From Thraustochytrium sp. TN22 (Eukaryota > Sar > Bigyra > Thraustochytrida > Thraustochytriidae), in the NCBI GenBank assembly GCA_013306675.1, contig JABLUY010000166.1, forward strand, positions 23,292 through 87,291: DNA of 64,000 bases. Reading direction: 5' to 3'. Shown here piece after piece: positions 54,140 to 64,000 of the stretch. The notes beneath the pieces are model-generated. The model was not told the origin of the DNA. It worked only from the letters and a program-made list of their open reading frames with translations, and ran no database searches. The translations under genes and the position numbers were made by a program. The stretch's first letter is position 1. Each line of letters opens with the position of its first letter.

Positions 54140-55584
54140 GGCGCCGTCGCGCGCGCCGCCGCCGCCGCTCGCCGCCGCCGCTCGCCGCCGCCGCTCGCCG
54201 CCGCCGCTCGCCGCGCCGCGCCCGCCGCCGCCGCCGCCGTCGCTGCCCGCGCCGAGCGCGCTCGCGTTGCCGTTCTGGAGCGCGCCGGCGACGAGGACGA
54301 CGACGAGGCGAGGACGACGATGAGGACGACGACGACGACGAGGACCAGAAGAGTCTTCACAGATACTTTCGATGGAAACGAGGCCAGCACCGAACGACGC
54401 GAGAGAGGCGGCGGCGCTGATGGAGGAAAGACCTGCGCCGCTCGAGTTGCTCGGCTGCCAAAGCGCGACTCGGAGGGTCTTGTCCTCGAAGCCGCGGACA
54501 GTGGGTTGTTGTTTTTCTCTTCATGTCGAAGTCTCGGACCACTGCGCTGGGTTCATGAGGATTGGCGCGCTTGCGGCGTGCCAGGGCTTGTCGTGCCCGT
54601 TCTGCAGTGCAGAGCGAAGTCAGGGCGCCATTGAATAAATGGAACGGCCTGCTTGGCAGGAAGTTCGACAAGGTGCACTGCATGGTGTGCGGCGCGAGCA
54701 GAGTGACTCACAGTCAGAGTCGATGACCTTTTGCATGTTGTCGGACATCGTGATTTTTGAAAAGTGAAGGCATGAGGCCTCGACACTTCAATTTGGCGAT
54801 GCCGCGGTTCTGACTGATGATGTGCTGCCTTTTTTTTTTGTTTTCGGAAGACCAATGAGGTGAGACTCATGGCGAACGACAATGTTCGCCGCAGGCCGGC
54901 TGGTGTGATGATGCATGCACGCGTTTCTCATGGTCAGCGCAGAGCCTCGTGCTTGGGACGTTTATGCGAAGCTGCGAAGCAACGAGGCTGGGAACCTTTC
55001 GTGTGAAGGCTGCGGGCGGCTGCGCAACGAGGCTGGGCCCTGTAGGGAGAATGCAGAGCGATGGCCCTGGCCAGGTAGCTGTTCCCGAACGCAGACTGAC
55101 CGACTAAAGCACCCTGAACTGGCCAAAAGCACATTCGCCATGGCTGCATGAAGTAGAGACTCTGACGTAGGGCCATGGCTGCATCAAGTAGAGACTCTGA
55201 CATAGGGCCATGGCTGCATGAAGTAGGCCAGAGACTCTGGACATCGTGAAGCGACGAGGCTGTCCATGCCCAGCTGAATCGGATGAGACTCGAAAAGCAC
55301 GACAAGGCTTTGCGCTTCGGAGGTTGGGACTTTACGCGCGGAGTGCCAGCGCTGGCCATAGCGTACTGACTCATCGTCACCCTACTACAGTCAAGGTGAT
55401 GTCACTGTACGAGTGCCTCGAAATTGAGACTTGCAGCACTCCGCTGAACCCGATGAGACTCGAGCAGCACGACAGAGCTTAGCCATGCCGCGCGGGCTCG
55501 CATCGACAGCAAATTCGAAACCCAGAACAATCCAACAGAAAGAAGAACGAAGGCAAGGGGGGAGAAAAGAAAAAGGCAAAGAAG
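54140..55584. other. Intergenic region with GC island and 35-base repeats
   Basis: 1.45 kb between divergent TAF7 and aldo-keto reductase genes. The TAF7 side (54140-54350) is CGCCGC-rich; the rest is AT-richer with short frames of no support. A triplicated 35-base unit lies at 55138-55240. Confidence 0.6.
55138..55240 (+). repeat. About 35-base repeat, three copies
   Basis: Units with the core CCATGGCTGCATGAAGTAG followed by AGAGACTCTG; the second copy has CATC for CATG and the third carries a short GCC insertion. Confidence 0.85.
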
Positions 55585-56685
55585 ATGGGTTCGACGGAGA
55601 CGGAGATGAAGTACCGCATGCTGGGCAACACCGGCCTCGCGGTCTCCGTGTTCGGCTTTGGCATGTTCGGCTTCGGCACCAAGGAGCAGCTCCAGGGCGA
55701 CAAGGGCGTTGAGACAGCCATGGACGTGCTCCGCGTGGCCCGGGATGGCGGCATCAACTACTACGACGTGGCAGAGGTGTACGGCGCCCCGGACGGCTCG
55801 GCGGAAAAGATCCTGGGCAAGGCGCTCAAGAAGCTCCAGGAGGAGGACGAGGTCAAGTGGCGGCGCAGTGCGCTGGTGATCTCGACCAAAATCTTCTGGA
55901 ACGAGCACCCGAGCAAGGACATGTCCTACAACGAGACCGGCCTCTCGCGCAAGCACATCATCCCCGGCCTCAAGGCGTCGCTCGAGCGCCTGCAGCTCGA
56001 CTACGTGGACCTCGTCTACTGCCACCGGCCCGATCCGTACACGAGCACGGAAACCGTGGTCCAGGCGATGACGGACGCCGTGCGCTCCGGCATGGCCACC
56101 GCGTGGGGTACGAGCGAGTGGTCGGCGCAGCAGATCACCGAGGCGTACTTTGTCGCGCAGCGGGGCGGCATGATCCCGCCCGCCTTTGAGCAGCCGCAGT
56201 ACAACATGGCGGCCCGCGAGAAGGTCGAGAAGGAGTTCTTCCCGCTCTACCGCCAGCCGTACAAGCTCGGCGCGGCCATTTGGAGCCCGCTCAACTCCGG
56301 CCTGCTCACCAACAAGTACAAGGACGGCATGCCCGAGGACGCTCGCCTCGACGAGATGGCCTACAAGCACGCGTGGATGCCGGGCTTCTGGGAGGGCTGG
56401 CAGAAGAGCGACTTCCCCGCCAAGACGCAGCGCCTCGCGGACCTCGCCGAGTCCAAGCTCGACTGCTCCGCGGCCCAGCTCGCCCTCGCCTGGTGCCTCA
56501 AGAACAAGAACGTCTCCACGGCCATCCTCGGCGCCTCCAAGCCGGACCAGGTGCGCGAGAACCTTGCCGCGCTCAAGGTGCTCCCCAAGCTCACCGAGGA
56601 GATCATGAAGGAGATCGACGACATCCTCGAGAACAAGCCCGACCCTTGGGAGTGCCAGATGCGCCCTCTCCCCCTCCTTGAGTAA
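55585..56685 (+). CDS. Aldo-keto reductase of the Kv-beta (AKR6) type
   Basis: 366 aa. NADPH-dependent oxidoreductase with a TIM-barrel fold; the closest known group is the beta subunit of Shaker-type potassium channels and related bacterial and plant enzymes. The catalytic tetrad is complete: Asp61 and Tyr66 (NYYDVAEVYG), Lys102 (VISTKIFW) and His147 (VYCHRPDP). Also present are WGTSEWSAQQI, FEQPQYNM and WSPLNSGLLTNKYKDG. The cofactor-binding C-terminal motif ILGASKPDQVRENLAAL is intact. Whether it binds a channel or acts as a free carbonyl reductase cannot be determined. It is convergent with the ecdysoneless gene; the stop codons are only 17 bases apart, so the 3' UTRs must overlap. Confidence 0.93.
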   Translation: MGSTETEMKYRMLGNTGLAVSVFGFGMFGFGTKEQLQGDKGVETAMDVLRVARDGGINYYDVAEVYGAPDGSAEKILGKALKKLQEEDEVKWRRSALVISTKIFWNEHPSKDMSYNETGLSRKHIIPGLKASLERLQLDYVDLVYCHRPDPYTSTETVVQAMTDAVRSGMATAWGTSEWSAQQITEAYFVAQRGGMIPPAFEQPQYNMAAREKVEKEFFPLYRQPYKLGAAIWSPLNSGLLTNKYKDGMPEDARLDEMAYKHAWMPGFWEGWQKSDFPAKTQRLADLAESKLDCSAAQLALAWCLKNKNVSTAILGASKPDQVRENLAALKVLPKLTEEIMKEIDDILENKPDPWECQMRPLPLLE

Positions 56686-56702
56686 AATTGTCCACAGGAT
56701 TT

Positions 56703-57056
56703 TCACTTTTGCACATCCCCATTCTTGGTCCCCGCGTCGAGGCGCGAGAGGAGACTTGAGGCCGGCCCTGTGCCGGCGCCCTCACCCGTCACTGCATCCA
56801 CAAGGCTCTGCACGAGGTTCATGTCCACGTCGAGAGGCGCAAGCCCGCCACCGCGAGCAGCGCCCCCGGTGAAGGTGTTGCGCAGGTTCGGCTGCTCTTC
56901 TAGCTCCGCAGCCATGAGTTCCTCCGCGACCTCGTCCAGGAGTCGGTCGTCGTCCAGGTCATCTGCGGCTGCAACTGGCTGCGCTTCCTCACCGCGCAAG
57001 ATGCCCATGAGCTTGTCAACGCTAAAGCCGCCGCCGGCCGCCACCTCTGGTTGTTT

Positions 57057-57100
<44 letters not shown>

Positions 57101-58400
57101 CATCGTCGTCGACGCCCCCAAAGCCGGACTCGGCGCCGAGAAAGGCGCGCATCTCCCGGGCCAAGGACTCCATGTCCCCGTCGGGTGCCTCGCCGAACAC
57201 AGACTGCATCGACCCAGTCACCTGCTGCAGGATGGTCTCGAGTGCGCCAGGGTTAACCTGCGCCCAGTCCTCGGCATCATCCTCCGGTGGCACACCCTCG
57301 TGCGCGGGGAGCTCCAGCTGGCCCGCGCGCGCCGCGTCAAGCAGGCGGCGCAGGCGGTCCTGGTCTGGCCATGCGGACGCGTATGCAGCCAGGGCAAAGG
57401 ATGCCCCGACTGGGGCCTGCGGCGCCCGCCGAAGCGCAGGTACAGACTGCGACAGAAGCTCCAGTCCGGCCGCCAAGGCCTCGCCGAGCTGAAGGGCCTG
57501 CACGCGCCTCTGCACGTCGACGCCCTGTGTCGACTCCGTGTCCCAAGCGTCCGGGGCCCAGGCCGACGACGGCGCCGCGCTCGAAGCGTGGCGCAGCTGC
57601 GCGAACGAGGTCCGCGACGTACGGAGGTGCACCAGTCGCACGGCCTCGTCCCTGCGAGGCGCGAAGCTGCCGGCAGTCCACGCGCGCCGTCGTACCTCTG
57701 CGGCTTCGACATGGTGCAGCGCGTGCACGGCCAGTGGCACGACGGCCGGGCACGCGTGCACGGCGCGCAGCATCGCGGGCGAGAGCGCGCAGGCAAAGCC
57801 ATGGGCAGCCGCCTGCGTGGCAAATGTCCCGGCCTCCAGAAGAGCACGCACGGCCGGCGGAGCACGCGTCTGCTCAGCATGGTCGACCACGGCGCGCCGG
57901 CACTTGGTGGCCGAGGCGCCCAGCGGCACGAGGTCCGGCGGTACGATGTGCAGGTCGCCCTTGTACAGGTACGCGCGACCTGCGCTGGTGTCTGGTTCGA
58001 GCCAGCCCGGCAGCTCCTCGCCAGCCTCGATGAGCAAGGGGTCGCCGTCCTGGTCCTCCACCTCGACCAGGCACGGAAAGGCGCGCGTCAGCTCGCGCAG
58101 CACGCGGACCACGAGCGCTGCATCCTCCATGGCCTCGCACACGGTCGTGCGGCCGCGCAGGCACGCCCCGCCATCCGCCTCCAGCCACAGCGGTTCGTAC
58201 GCGAAGGCGTGGTCCCGCAGGCGCTCGGCGGCGGCCTCGAGCAGGTCGCGCCGCGCCCGCTCCACCAGCGGCTCGCGGCCGTCGTCCCCCGGCCACGACG
58301 ACGGGACGTGGACGACGTAGGCGACAAAGTCGCAGCGCTCCTCGTCGTCCTCCTCGCCCTCGCCCTCGCCGCCGCGGGCCGCGCCGACCGCGGCCATCAT
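56703..58400 (-). CDS. ECD: Ecdysoneless / SGT1-family protein
   Basis: 565 aa (human ECD 644). The family acts in pre-mRNA splicing and cell-cycle progression and interacts with the R2TP/PRPF8 assembly machinery. Matching blocks are in the N-terminal half: an acidic start, then VRVLRELTRAFPCLVEVEDQ, DGDPLLIEAGEELPGWLEPD and RAYLYKGDLHIVPPDLVPLG, which are the hallmark of the family. The second half contains an acidic Asp-Glu run (about 425-450) and a C-terminal helical segment (AEELMAAELEEQPNLRNTF). Two adjacent Met codons at 58400 and 58397 are equal candidates. The best-known partner complex includes RUVBL1, which is also encoded in this window, though adjacency is not close enough to imply co-regulation. 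Confidence 0.85.
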
Positions 58401-58756
58401 GTGAGGTTTTTCTGTTCTGCCGCTCAGGCTGCGCGCGCTTCAACCTGCAGGCGAGCGAGCGCTCCCGGCGCGCGAGCGAGCGCTCCCGAGCGAGCGCCCT
58501 CGGCTCGCTCGCGCGACTAGCCGGTTCCTGGTTCCTGGGCGCGCACACCAGCTCAGCTGGGCAGGTCACCGGGCTCCGGCCCCGGCCACGGGCGCTGCTT
58601 CGCTGCACTGCAAGCTGCCGCCGCACGTGCAACGCTCCGGCGAGCTGGCAACATCGCTGCGCGTCCATCACAACCCTCCTCGCGCTCGACTCGACTCGGA
58701 GCGGCGCGAGTCAAAACTCGCGCTGCGCGGTCCGCGGGCCATGCGCGCAGGCCAGC
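58401..58756. other. Short bidirectional leader region
   Basis: 356 bases between divergent ECD and the 1488-aa gene, with GAGCGAGCGCTC-type repeats at 58453-58510. It probably holds both promoters. Confidence 0.5.
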
Positions 58757-61700
58757 ATGCCTGCTGACCACGCGGGGGACGCTGCGGCGACGCAGGCGGT
58801 GAGCGCCGTGCAGGCGACGCGTGTACGCGTACTGTGCGAGGTGACGCCGCGCGTGCCGTGGCCAAGGACAGAGTTCGTGGACGTGGACGAGCTCGTGCAC
58901 CGGCGGCGGCGCAGGCGGGGCGACTCCTTCAGGCACCTCGACCTGATCGATGACCGCGATGCCGAGGCACGCGCACTCGTGGAACTCGCGGCACAGAGAC
59001 GCACGCAAATGTACGAAATGTTCCTTGAGGTGGCTGCCGGCACCAGCCTGCTCCCATGGCAGGCGAGCCAATCGCAGGATGATCAGCGTCAGCGTCAGCG
59101 TCCGCAGGAGCAGCTGCAACAGCAGCAAGACCCGGCCGATCTGGTTCACGAATACGCAGGCCTGACTCTGGCGCTGCTGGAGCGTCAGGCCCGCGAGACG
59201 CGCGAGCGGCGCACCGAAGTGCTCCTGCAGAACTTCGAGTCGTCGTGGTCCGGCCTGGCCTCCGTCCAGGAGGTCAAGGTCACCTCGCTCCGGGTCGAGG
59301 CCCTCTGCGCGCTCTTGGCCGCGGCTATCGTGCGCGCCTACGTGGCGCGCTTCGCCGCGGACGGCCTGGCGGCACGCCTCGAGGTGGAAGAGGTGGCGCG
59401 CGCCGAGATGGATCGCACGCTGACGAACGCCGCACAACAGTTGCGCAGGGCGGCCGGCATGGCGCGCTTCACCGGGGACTGGGCCGCGGAGAACGAGGTC
59501 GGCGCGGTCCCAGGGATTGGTAACATCGGCGACTGCTGTCAGCGCCTCGAGCAGGCCGCGCTGGTCTCCGCGCAGGCACTCTGCGCCGCGGCCTTTGGCT
59601 GCCGCGGCCAGGTGCGCGACCTCAAGATGGCCGCGCACATGTGCGGGTCGGCCGCCGCGGCGCTCGTGAGTTTCGACAAGGACTTCGTCAAGGAGACCGC
59701 CGCGGTACTACTCGGCTCTCACTACGTACAGCTGGCCGAGCTGGCGCTCCTGGAGAGCCGCCCAGGCCCGTGGGCCATCTATTCCTGGCTCGCCGCAATT
59801 TGCTTCGGCCAGGCCGCGCGGCGCCGTGGCGTTTGGCGCTGCCTCGACCCGCTCGTCAAGGACGAGAAGCGCCTGGCGGAGATGCGCGCCGCCTTGCCCG
59901 GGGACGCCACCGCATGGTGCCACACACTGCACAGCCGCATCTTGAACGCCCGGCGGCGGCGGCATGCGCCACGCAAGTCAACCATGCCGGGCGAGGAGGG
60001 AGTGGACAACGCCATGCACGGCCTCCTGCTCGGGGTCATCGAGACGGCGCCAGACCTCGCGCAGGTCCGTGCCAAGGTCAAGCAGCACGCGCAGCACCTG
60101 GAGACGGCCCCGCTTTCGAGGCGGGTCCTGCACAGCCTCGCGGCCGCCGAGTCGGCGCAGGACGCGCTTGCGGCGGCAACTGAGGAAGGGCCAGCCTCGC
60201 CCTGGAAGTATGGCATCGAGCAGATTCGCGCGTGCCACCATCGCGTCAAGGTGGACGAGGTGCCAGAGACGGCGGACGGGCCAGCTCACTGCAGCGTCAG
60301 CTTTCTGCGCGGCAGGAGCCAGACCGAGGACCTCGTACTGGACGAGGACGGGGAGGAGCTCGTCGAAGGCGCGGGTCCTGTACTCGGCGTAAGCCACCCG
60401 TCCGTTGTGACGCAAGACGCGGCGGAGGAGGATGTTGAGCTGCAGCTCGGAGACAGCGACGAGGGTCGCCTGCCGGCGGCGTCTTACGTCCGCTATGACG
60501 CCTTTACCGGGGTGGCGGAGCGCGTGTACCAAGGGGCGACGCCGCTGCGGCCCCGCACGAGCCCCGAGGGCGTGGAGGCGATGCAGCGGCGGGGCCGCGC
60601 GACCTGTGGCATGTGCGAGCGCACCGTGGAGGCGGCAAGTCTGGTACCGTGCGGCACGAAGCGGGGCATCTCCAAGCTGCGATCGCTCTGGGGCGCCTTC
60701 CAGCAGGAGGCCAAGGTGCGCGCGCACGCCCTCGTGCACGCGCAGGTCAAGGTGTGCGTCTTTTGCGCGCAGTTCTTCACCGTGCCTTTCGAGATGATGC
60801 GCGCGCCAGAGAAGCTCGAGGCCGGCGCCGTGCCAGCCGCGCCGCGACCCACCGAGACGCAGCAGGACCGCGACGTGGAGTCCATGATCCTCGCGTCCAT
60901 CCAGCTCATGGCGGAGGACGCCTTTCGTAAGCTCGGCGCCGCGGACCGCGCCGGCATTCTGGAAGGCGCCTCCAAGCTCGCCAAGTTGCCGTCGGGCGTC
61001 GTGAACTTGGCTCGAAGCCGGCCGGCGGCACAGAGCAGCACGCGTGCCAGCGAGCCAGAGACCGACCTCGCGGACTCGCGCGTGGAGCGTGACATGGCCG
61101 CGCGGCCGGGCTTGCAGAGCCCGCCAAAGGCCCAGCAGCCTGCGCAGCCTGCGCAGCCTGCGCAGCGCCGCAGCTTCAGCGCCTTCAACGCAGTCGACGA
61201 CGACCTCTACGGATCGCCGGCCTGCACAGAGGAGGAGGCGAATGCGTGGTGGCAGGTCGACCTGCGGCACATGTGCGACGTGCGATCCGTGCGCGTGTGG
61301 CTCGCGGAGCAGCGCGTCCGCGCACAGGTCGTGCACGTGCTGGTGGCGCGCACCGCCTTCGCAGAGTCAATGTCCCTGTCGCAGGCCGTGCAGCACGCCT
61401 GCGCGCATCGTCGCTTCGCGTTTTCCAGCCGCGTCCTGGAGTGGTTCCCGGAGCGCGACGGCGAAGGCGCGCGCGGTGTGCGCGGTCGCTTCCTGCGGGT
61501 CCAGCTCGAGGCGGTGCATGACCGGCTGCAGCTCATGCAGTGTCAGGTCTTCGGCGAGCGCGTTCTCGGCCTGACGCATGGAACCGCTCCCGCGGCTACG
61601 CTCTCGCGCATCGTCCCTGCGGCACAGGCGCCTGCAACCGTGGAGCCGAGCTCGCCGGCCCGAGAGGCGTCCTCCATAGCGCGGCTGGCGCGATTCCGCT

Positions 61701-63223
61701 TCCGCGCCCGCGGCGTGCGCCGTCTGCAGGACGAGCGCTTTGCGCGCGTCTGTGCGCTGCTCTCGCTGGCACAGGAGGCCGCGCCGGTGGCCTCCTCGCC
61801 CGCCGCCTCTCCTCGCACGGGCGCTGGTCCTGCACCCCCGCGCGCCGGCAAGGTGGACCTGCTGCTCCGGCAGTGCAAGATGGGCTACGAGGACGAGGCA
61901 ATCGCGCAGGAGCTGACCGAGGCGCTCGAGACCGCGGTGCATCACAAGCTGCGCGCGCACCTGGCCTCCTTGGACTCCTTGCAGGACGTGCGCGGCCGGG
62001 CCCTCCGCGACAGGCAGCGCGCCTCGCTTGGGACAGCCGACGTGTCGGTGCTCGCCACATGGCAGCTCGACCAGCTGCAGTCCTGCTTCGTGCACTCGCT
62101 GCCGCCCAGCGCGCGAGGAAACTACCGCGACCCGTCGCAGCGGGCGCGTCTCCCCGCGGCTCGCGTCGCGGACATGTTCAAGCTCGGCAGGCCTGCGCAG
62201 CAGTTCGTGGAGAAGTGCTCACTCCTGTCGGGCGCCGCCTCCTCGGGCCAGCTCAGCGCGGCGGCCAGCGTGCTGGCGCAGGTGGACCTCATCGCGGCGG
62301 ATGGCCTCAGCTACCACGGCTTTCTGCTCTTTGCGCTTTTCTGGGACCAGCTGCTCGAGGCGCAGCGCGCGGCACTCCGCGAGGAGCCGCCGGCGCTGGC
62401 GCCGTCAGCGCCTGGGCTTGCCCGGCCGCGCAGCGCGCCTCTGGCCGGCCGGCAGCCGCTCTCCAGCCGCGCCGGCGACGTGCCAGGACCCTGCGCCTCG
62501 TCTTCGTCCTCGCCGGTGCTTGCCGTGGCGCGCAAGAGGTCGGCCTCCAGGCACCGCCTCCCGGCGCGCCTCGAGCCGCTGGTGCCGCGGGAGAGCGACT
62601 GCGCCATGTGCGGGCTCGACTTTAAGCTGGAGAACCTCCCGGTGCTCGTGTCCGTGTCGGAGGCGCGAGAGCGCCTGGCCGGGTGGCGCGCAGCGCGCCG
62701 AGCCGCAGACGCAGGCGTGCTCGACGACCACCTCACGCAGCTCGCGCGACGCCTCGCTCAGACACGCGAATTGCGGCTCTGCGGCGCCTGCGGCACGGCC
62801 TTTGGCAGCGCGGACGTCGACGAAGAGCTTGCCGCCGCCCTCGCGGCGCGAACCCGCCCGCCCGCGAGCCCTCGACGCATGGCGCCCCTCGACGCCTGCA
62901 TATACCGTCTGGACCTCGAGCAGCGCGAGACCCGCACCGTGCGCGAAGTCTGCCGCGACGTCGGGCTGCCGCTGCTCAAGGTGCAGACGCGCGTCGCGGC
63001 CTGGGCCCACCTCACGCGCCTGCAAAAGGTCCTCGCCGTCGTCGCTTTCCGCCTGCAGAGCTGGTGGCGCCGCGTTCGCCTCCGCTGGGCCCGCCTCCCA
63101 CGACCTGACCCACCGCTTCCCTGTGAGCAGCGCATGCATCTCGTCCTCGAGGAGATGCAGCGCCACCTCGACCTCCAGCGCTTCGAAGATCGCTCGCGGC
63201 GCCTTCGCGCCTGGCGACCCTGA
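58757..63223 (+). CDS. Large multidomain protein with F5/8C-like domain and CxxC motifs, 1488 aa
   Basis: No full-length family recognised. Residues about 1-480 are helical. At about 615-680 a pair of CxxC motifs (CGMCERTVEAASLVPCG and VCVFCAQFF) could form a zinc site. Residues about 810-940 resemble an intracellular F5/8 type C (discoidin-like) domain: SFSAFNAVDDDLYGSPAC, ANAWWQVDLRHMCDVRSVRVW, RGRFLRVQLEA. Basic helices after it (FRFRARGVRRLQDERFARV) and near the C-terminus (AFRLQSWWRRVRLRW) look IQ-like. A second CxxC pair lies at about 1284-1345 (CAMCGLDFK, LCGACGTAF). There is no signal peptide, so the F5/8C domain is presumably cytoplasmic, as in several ciliary proteins. A ciliary role is speculation. 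The ATG at 58757 is the first in a clean frame. Confidence 0.8.
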   Translation: MPADHAGDAAATQAVSAVQATRVRVLCEVTPRVPWPRTEFVDVDELVHRRRRRRGDSFRHLDLIDDRDAEARALVELAAQRRTQMYEMFLEVAAGTSLLPWQASQSQDDQRQRQRPQEQLQQQQDPADLVHEYAGLTLALLERQARETRERRTEVLLQNFESSWSGLASVQEVKVTSLRVEALCALLAAAIVRAYVARFAADGLAARLEVEEVARAEMDRTLTNAAQQLRRAAGMARFTGDWAAENEVGAVPGIGNIGDCCQRLEQAALVSAQALCAAAFGCRGQVRDLKMAAHMCGSAAAALVSFDKDFVKETAAVLLGSHYVQLAELALLESRPGPWAIYSWLAAICFGQAARRRGVWRCLDPLVKDEKRLAEMRAALPGDATAWCHTLHSRILNARRRRHAPRKSTMPGEEGVDNAMHGLLLGVIETAPDLAQVRAKVKQHAQHLETAPLSRRVLHSLAAAESAQDALAAATEEGPASPWKYGIEQIRACHHRVKVDEVPETADGPAHCSVSFLRGRSQTEDLVLDEDGEELVEGAGPVLGVSHPSVVTQDAAEEDVELQLGDSDEGRLPAASYVRYDAFTGVAERVYQGATPLRPRTSPEGVEAMQRRGRATCGMCERTVEAASLVPCGTKRGISKLRSLWGAFQQEAKVRAHALVHAQVKVCVFCAQFFTVPFEMMRAPEKLEAGAVPAAPRPTETQQDRDVESMILASIQLMAEDAFRKLGAADRAGILEGASKLAKLPSGVVNLARSRPAAQSSTRASEPETDLADSRVERDMAARPGLQSPPKAQQPAQPAQPAQRRSFSAFNAVDDDLYGSPACTEEEANAWWQVDLRHMCDVRSVRVWLAEQRVRAQVVHVLVARTAFAESMSLSQAVQHACAHRRFAFSSRVLEWFPERDGEGARGVRGRFLRVQLEAVHDRLQLMQCQVFGERVLGLTHGTAPAATLSRIVPAAQAPATVEPSSPAREASSIARLARFRFRARGVRRLQDERFARVCALLSLAQEAAPVASSPAASPRTGAGPAPPRAGKVDLLLRQCKMGYEDEAIAQELTEALETAVHHKLRAHLASLDSLQDVRGRALRDRQRASLGTADVSVLATWQLDQLQSCFVHSLPPSARGNYRDPSQRARLPAARVADMFKLGRPAQQFVEKCSLLSGAASSGQLSAAASVLAQVDLIAADGLSYHGFLLFALFWDQLLEAQRAALREEPPALAPSAPGLARPRSAPLAGRQPLSSRAGDVPGPCASSSSSPVLAVARKRSASRHRLPARLEPLVPRESDCAMCGLDFKLENLPVLVSVSEARERLAGWRAARRAADAGVLDDHLTQLARRLAQTRELRLCGACGTAFGSADVDEELAAALAARTRPPASPRRMAPLDACIYRLDLEQRETRTVREVCRDVGLPLLKVQTRVAAWAHLTRLQKVLAVVAFRLQSWWRRVRLRWARLPRPDPPLPCEQRMHLVLEEMQRHLDLQRFEDRSRRLRAWRP

Positions 63224-64000
63224 GATGATTTGCCTTTGCTCATGTACAATTGGCCCTTGACGTTGCGAGCTCCAGCTCCCCGTCCTTCTGCCCCACCACG
63301 TCCTCCGCGGGGGACGCGCGGTTGCAATCGCTTCAGCGCTGCGAAGACGCGCCTCGCGTACGATCCTCGTCTGGCCCTTGGCTTTGCTTGGCTTTGCGAA
63401 CTCCACCTCACAGCATCTTCATCCCCACGTCCTTGGCCTTGGCGCGAGCACCGCAGCGCCTGAAGATCGCGGCGCGCTCCCGCCGCGAGCGCTTTCTGCA
63501 AGCCTTCTGCGCCGCCGCCGGCTGAGACGCTGCCGACGGCCAGGATCAAGATGGGCGGAGTCTCTTGCATCCTCAAGTAAACCCGAGCGACAGCTGACTC
63601 ACAGGTGAGTCAAGGTGAGCCCGCGTTGCGCTCGCTTGCGACGTGCGTGCCCGCGAGACGCTTGCTCGCTCGTCAGCCCGCCGCGGCCTCGTCTGATCAC
63701 TCATTCAAGTTGGAGTCCGAGGCGCCGCCTGGCCTCCCGCTTGGTCAGCCATGATCCGCGGCAGGCGCCAGGTGCAGTGAATTACTACTGTTCCCGGCCA
63801 AGTGAATCTCCACGCACTCGTTCACTTGGCCAAAGTAGGAGCACGTGCCGCGCAAGTCGAGCAAACACCGCGCGTGCCGCCAGCCGACCGGGCTGCACGC
63901 GCGGTCGGAGAGCAGCAGAGCAACCAGCAGTCGGCAATCAAGCAACGCGCAGCCAGCCAGCAGGCGCGCCTCGCGCAGCGCAGCGCAGGACCATGATGAG
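63224..64000. other. Right-end region, no supported gene
   Basis: 777 bases after the last stop. Short frames on both strands show no domain, signal or favourable start. A short inverted motif (CCAAGTGAA at 63798-63806 and TTCACTTGG at 63822-63830) flanks CTCGTT-type sequence. Confidence 0.55.

Noticed and set aside
63745-63996. Small frames at the right edge
   Set aside because: Too short and compositionally biased; no support for a start or a domain.

Overview
The window is nuclear DNA from a unicellular, flagellated eukaryote. It is very GC-rich and gene-dense: 23 protein-coding genes, nearly all single uninterrupted reading frames, spaced about 2-3 kb apart on both strands. Eukaryote-only functions set the domain: TFIID subunit TAF7, pontin (RUVBL1), USB1, a DOCK-family GEF, a TBC-domain RabGAP, a kinesin, RING-H2 and ecdysoneless/SGT1 proteins. 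DRC1, a subunit of the axonemal dynein regulatory complex, implies a motile 9+2 flagellum at some life stage. Proteins carry Gln, Asn, Gly and Asp/Glu runs. The style suggests a protist such as a thraustochytrid/labyrinthulomycete stramenopile, but that is a guess; no marker here fixes the lineage. No rRNA, tRNA, transposon or CRISPR was recognised.

Layout. 1-9.4 kb: a glutaminase-family protein with ankyrin repeats (minus, cut by the left edge), a small unknown gene (minus) and mitochondrial acyl-CoA dehydrogenase (plus). 9.4-19 kb: a secreted 12-Cys protein, a RAD54B-like translocase, a coiled-coil protein, a small probably mitochondrial protein and a kinesin. 19.9-27.4 kb: a fused methylthioinosine phosphorylase / MTA deaminase, USB1, an unknown protein and a membrane RING-H2 protein with a kelch-like lumenal part. 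28.9-34.2 kb: an SH3-DHR1-DHR2 DOCK protein. 35.4-37.6 kb: a tail-to-tail pair of secreted, probably GPI-anchored proteins built from a repeated eight-cysteine module. 39-46.8 kb: DRC1 and a large KOW/Tudor-like nuclear-type protein. 48.4-56.7 kb: a TBC1D5-like RabGAP, RUVBL1, TAF7 (with the one intron I can support) and a Kv-beta-like aldo-keto reductase. 56.7-63.2 kb: an ecdysoneless homologue and a 1488-residue protein with an F5/8C-like domain and CxxC motifs. The last 0.8 kb holds no gene I can support.

The genes form no operon or pathway cluster. Divergent pairs share extremely GC-rich leaders, often with short tandem repeats; convergent pairs are packed tightly (down to 17 bases between stops). 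Third codon positions tend to shift from G-ending to C-ending codons from the 5' to the 3' end of genes.

Most notable: (1) the glutaminase-fold protein has lost both residues of the catalytic Ser-Lys dyad and most other active-site residues, so it looks like a pseudoenzyme; (2) two enzymes expected to act in succession on methylthioadenosine are fused, and the phosphorylase half carries Asn at the purine-specificity position, matching a 6-oxopurine substrate; (3) the eight-cysteine module family; (4) the phase-0 intron in TAF7.
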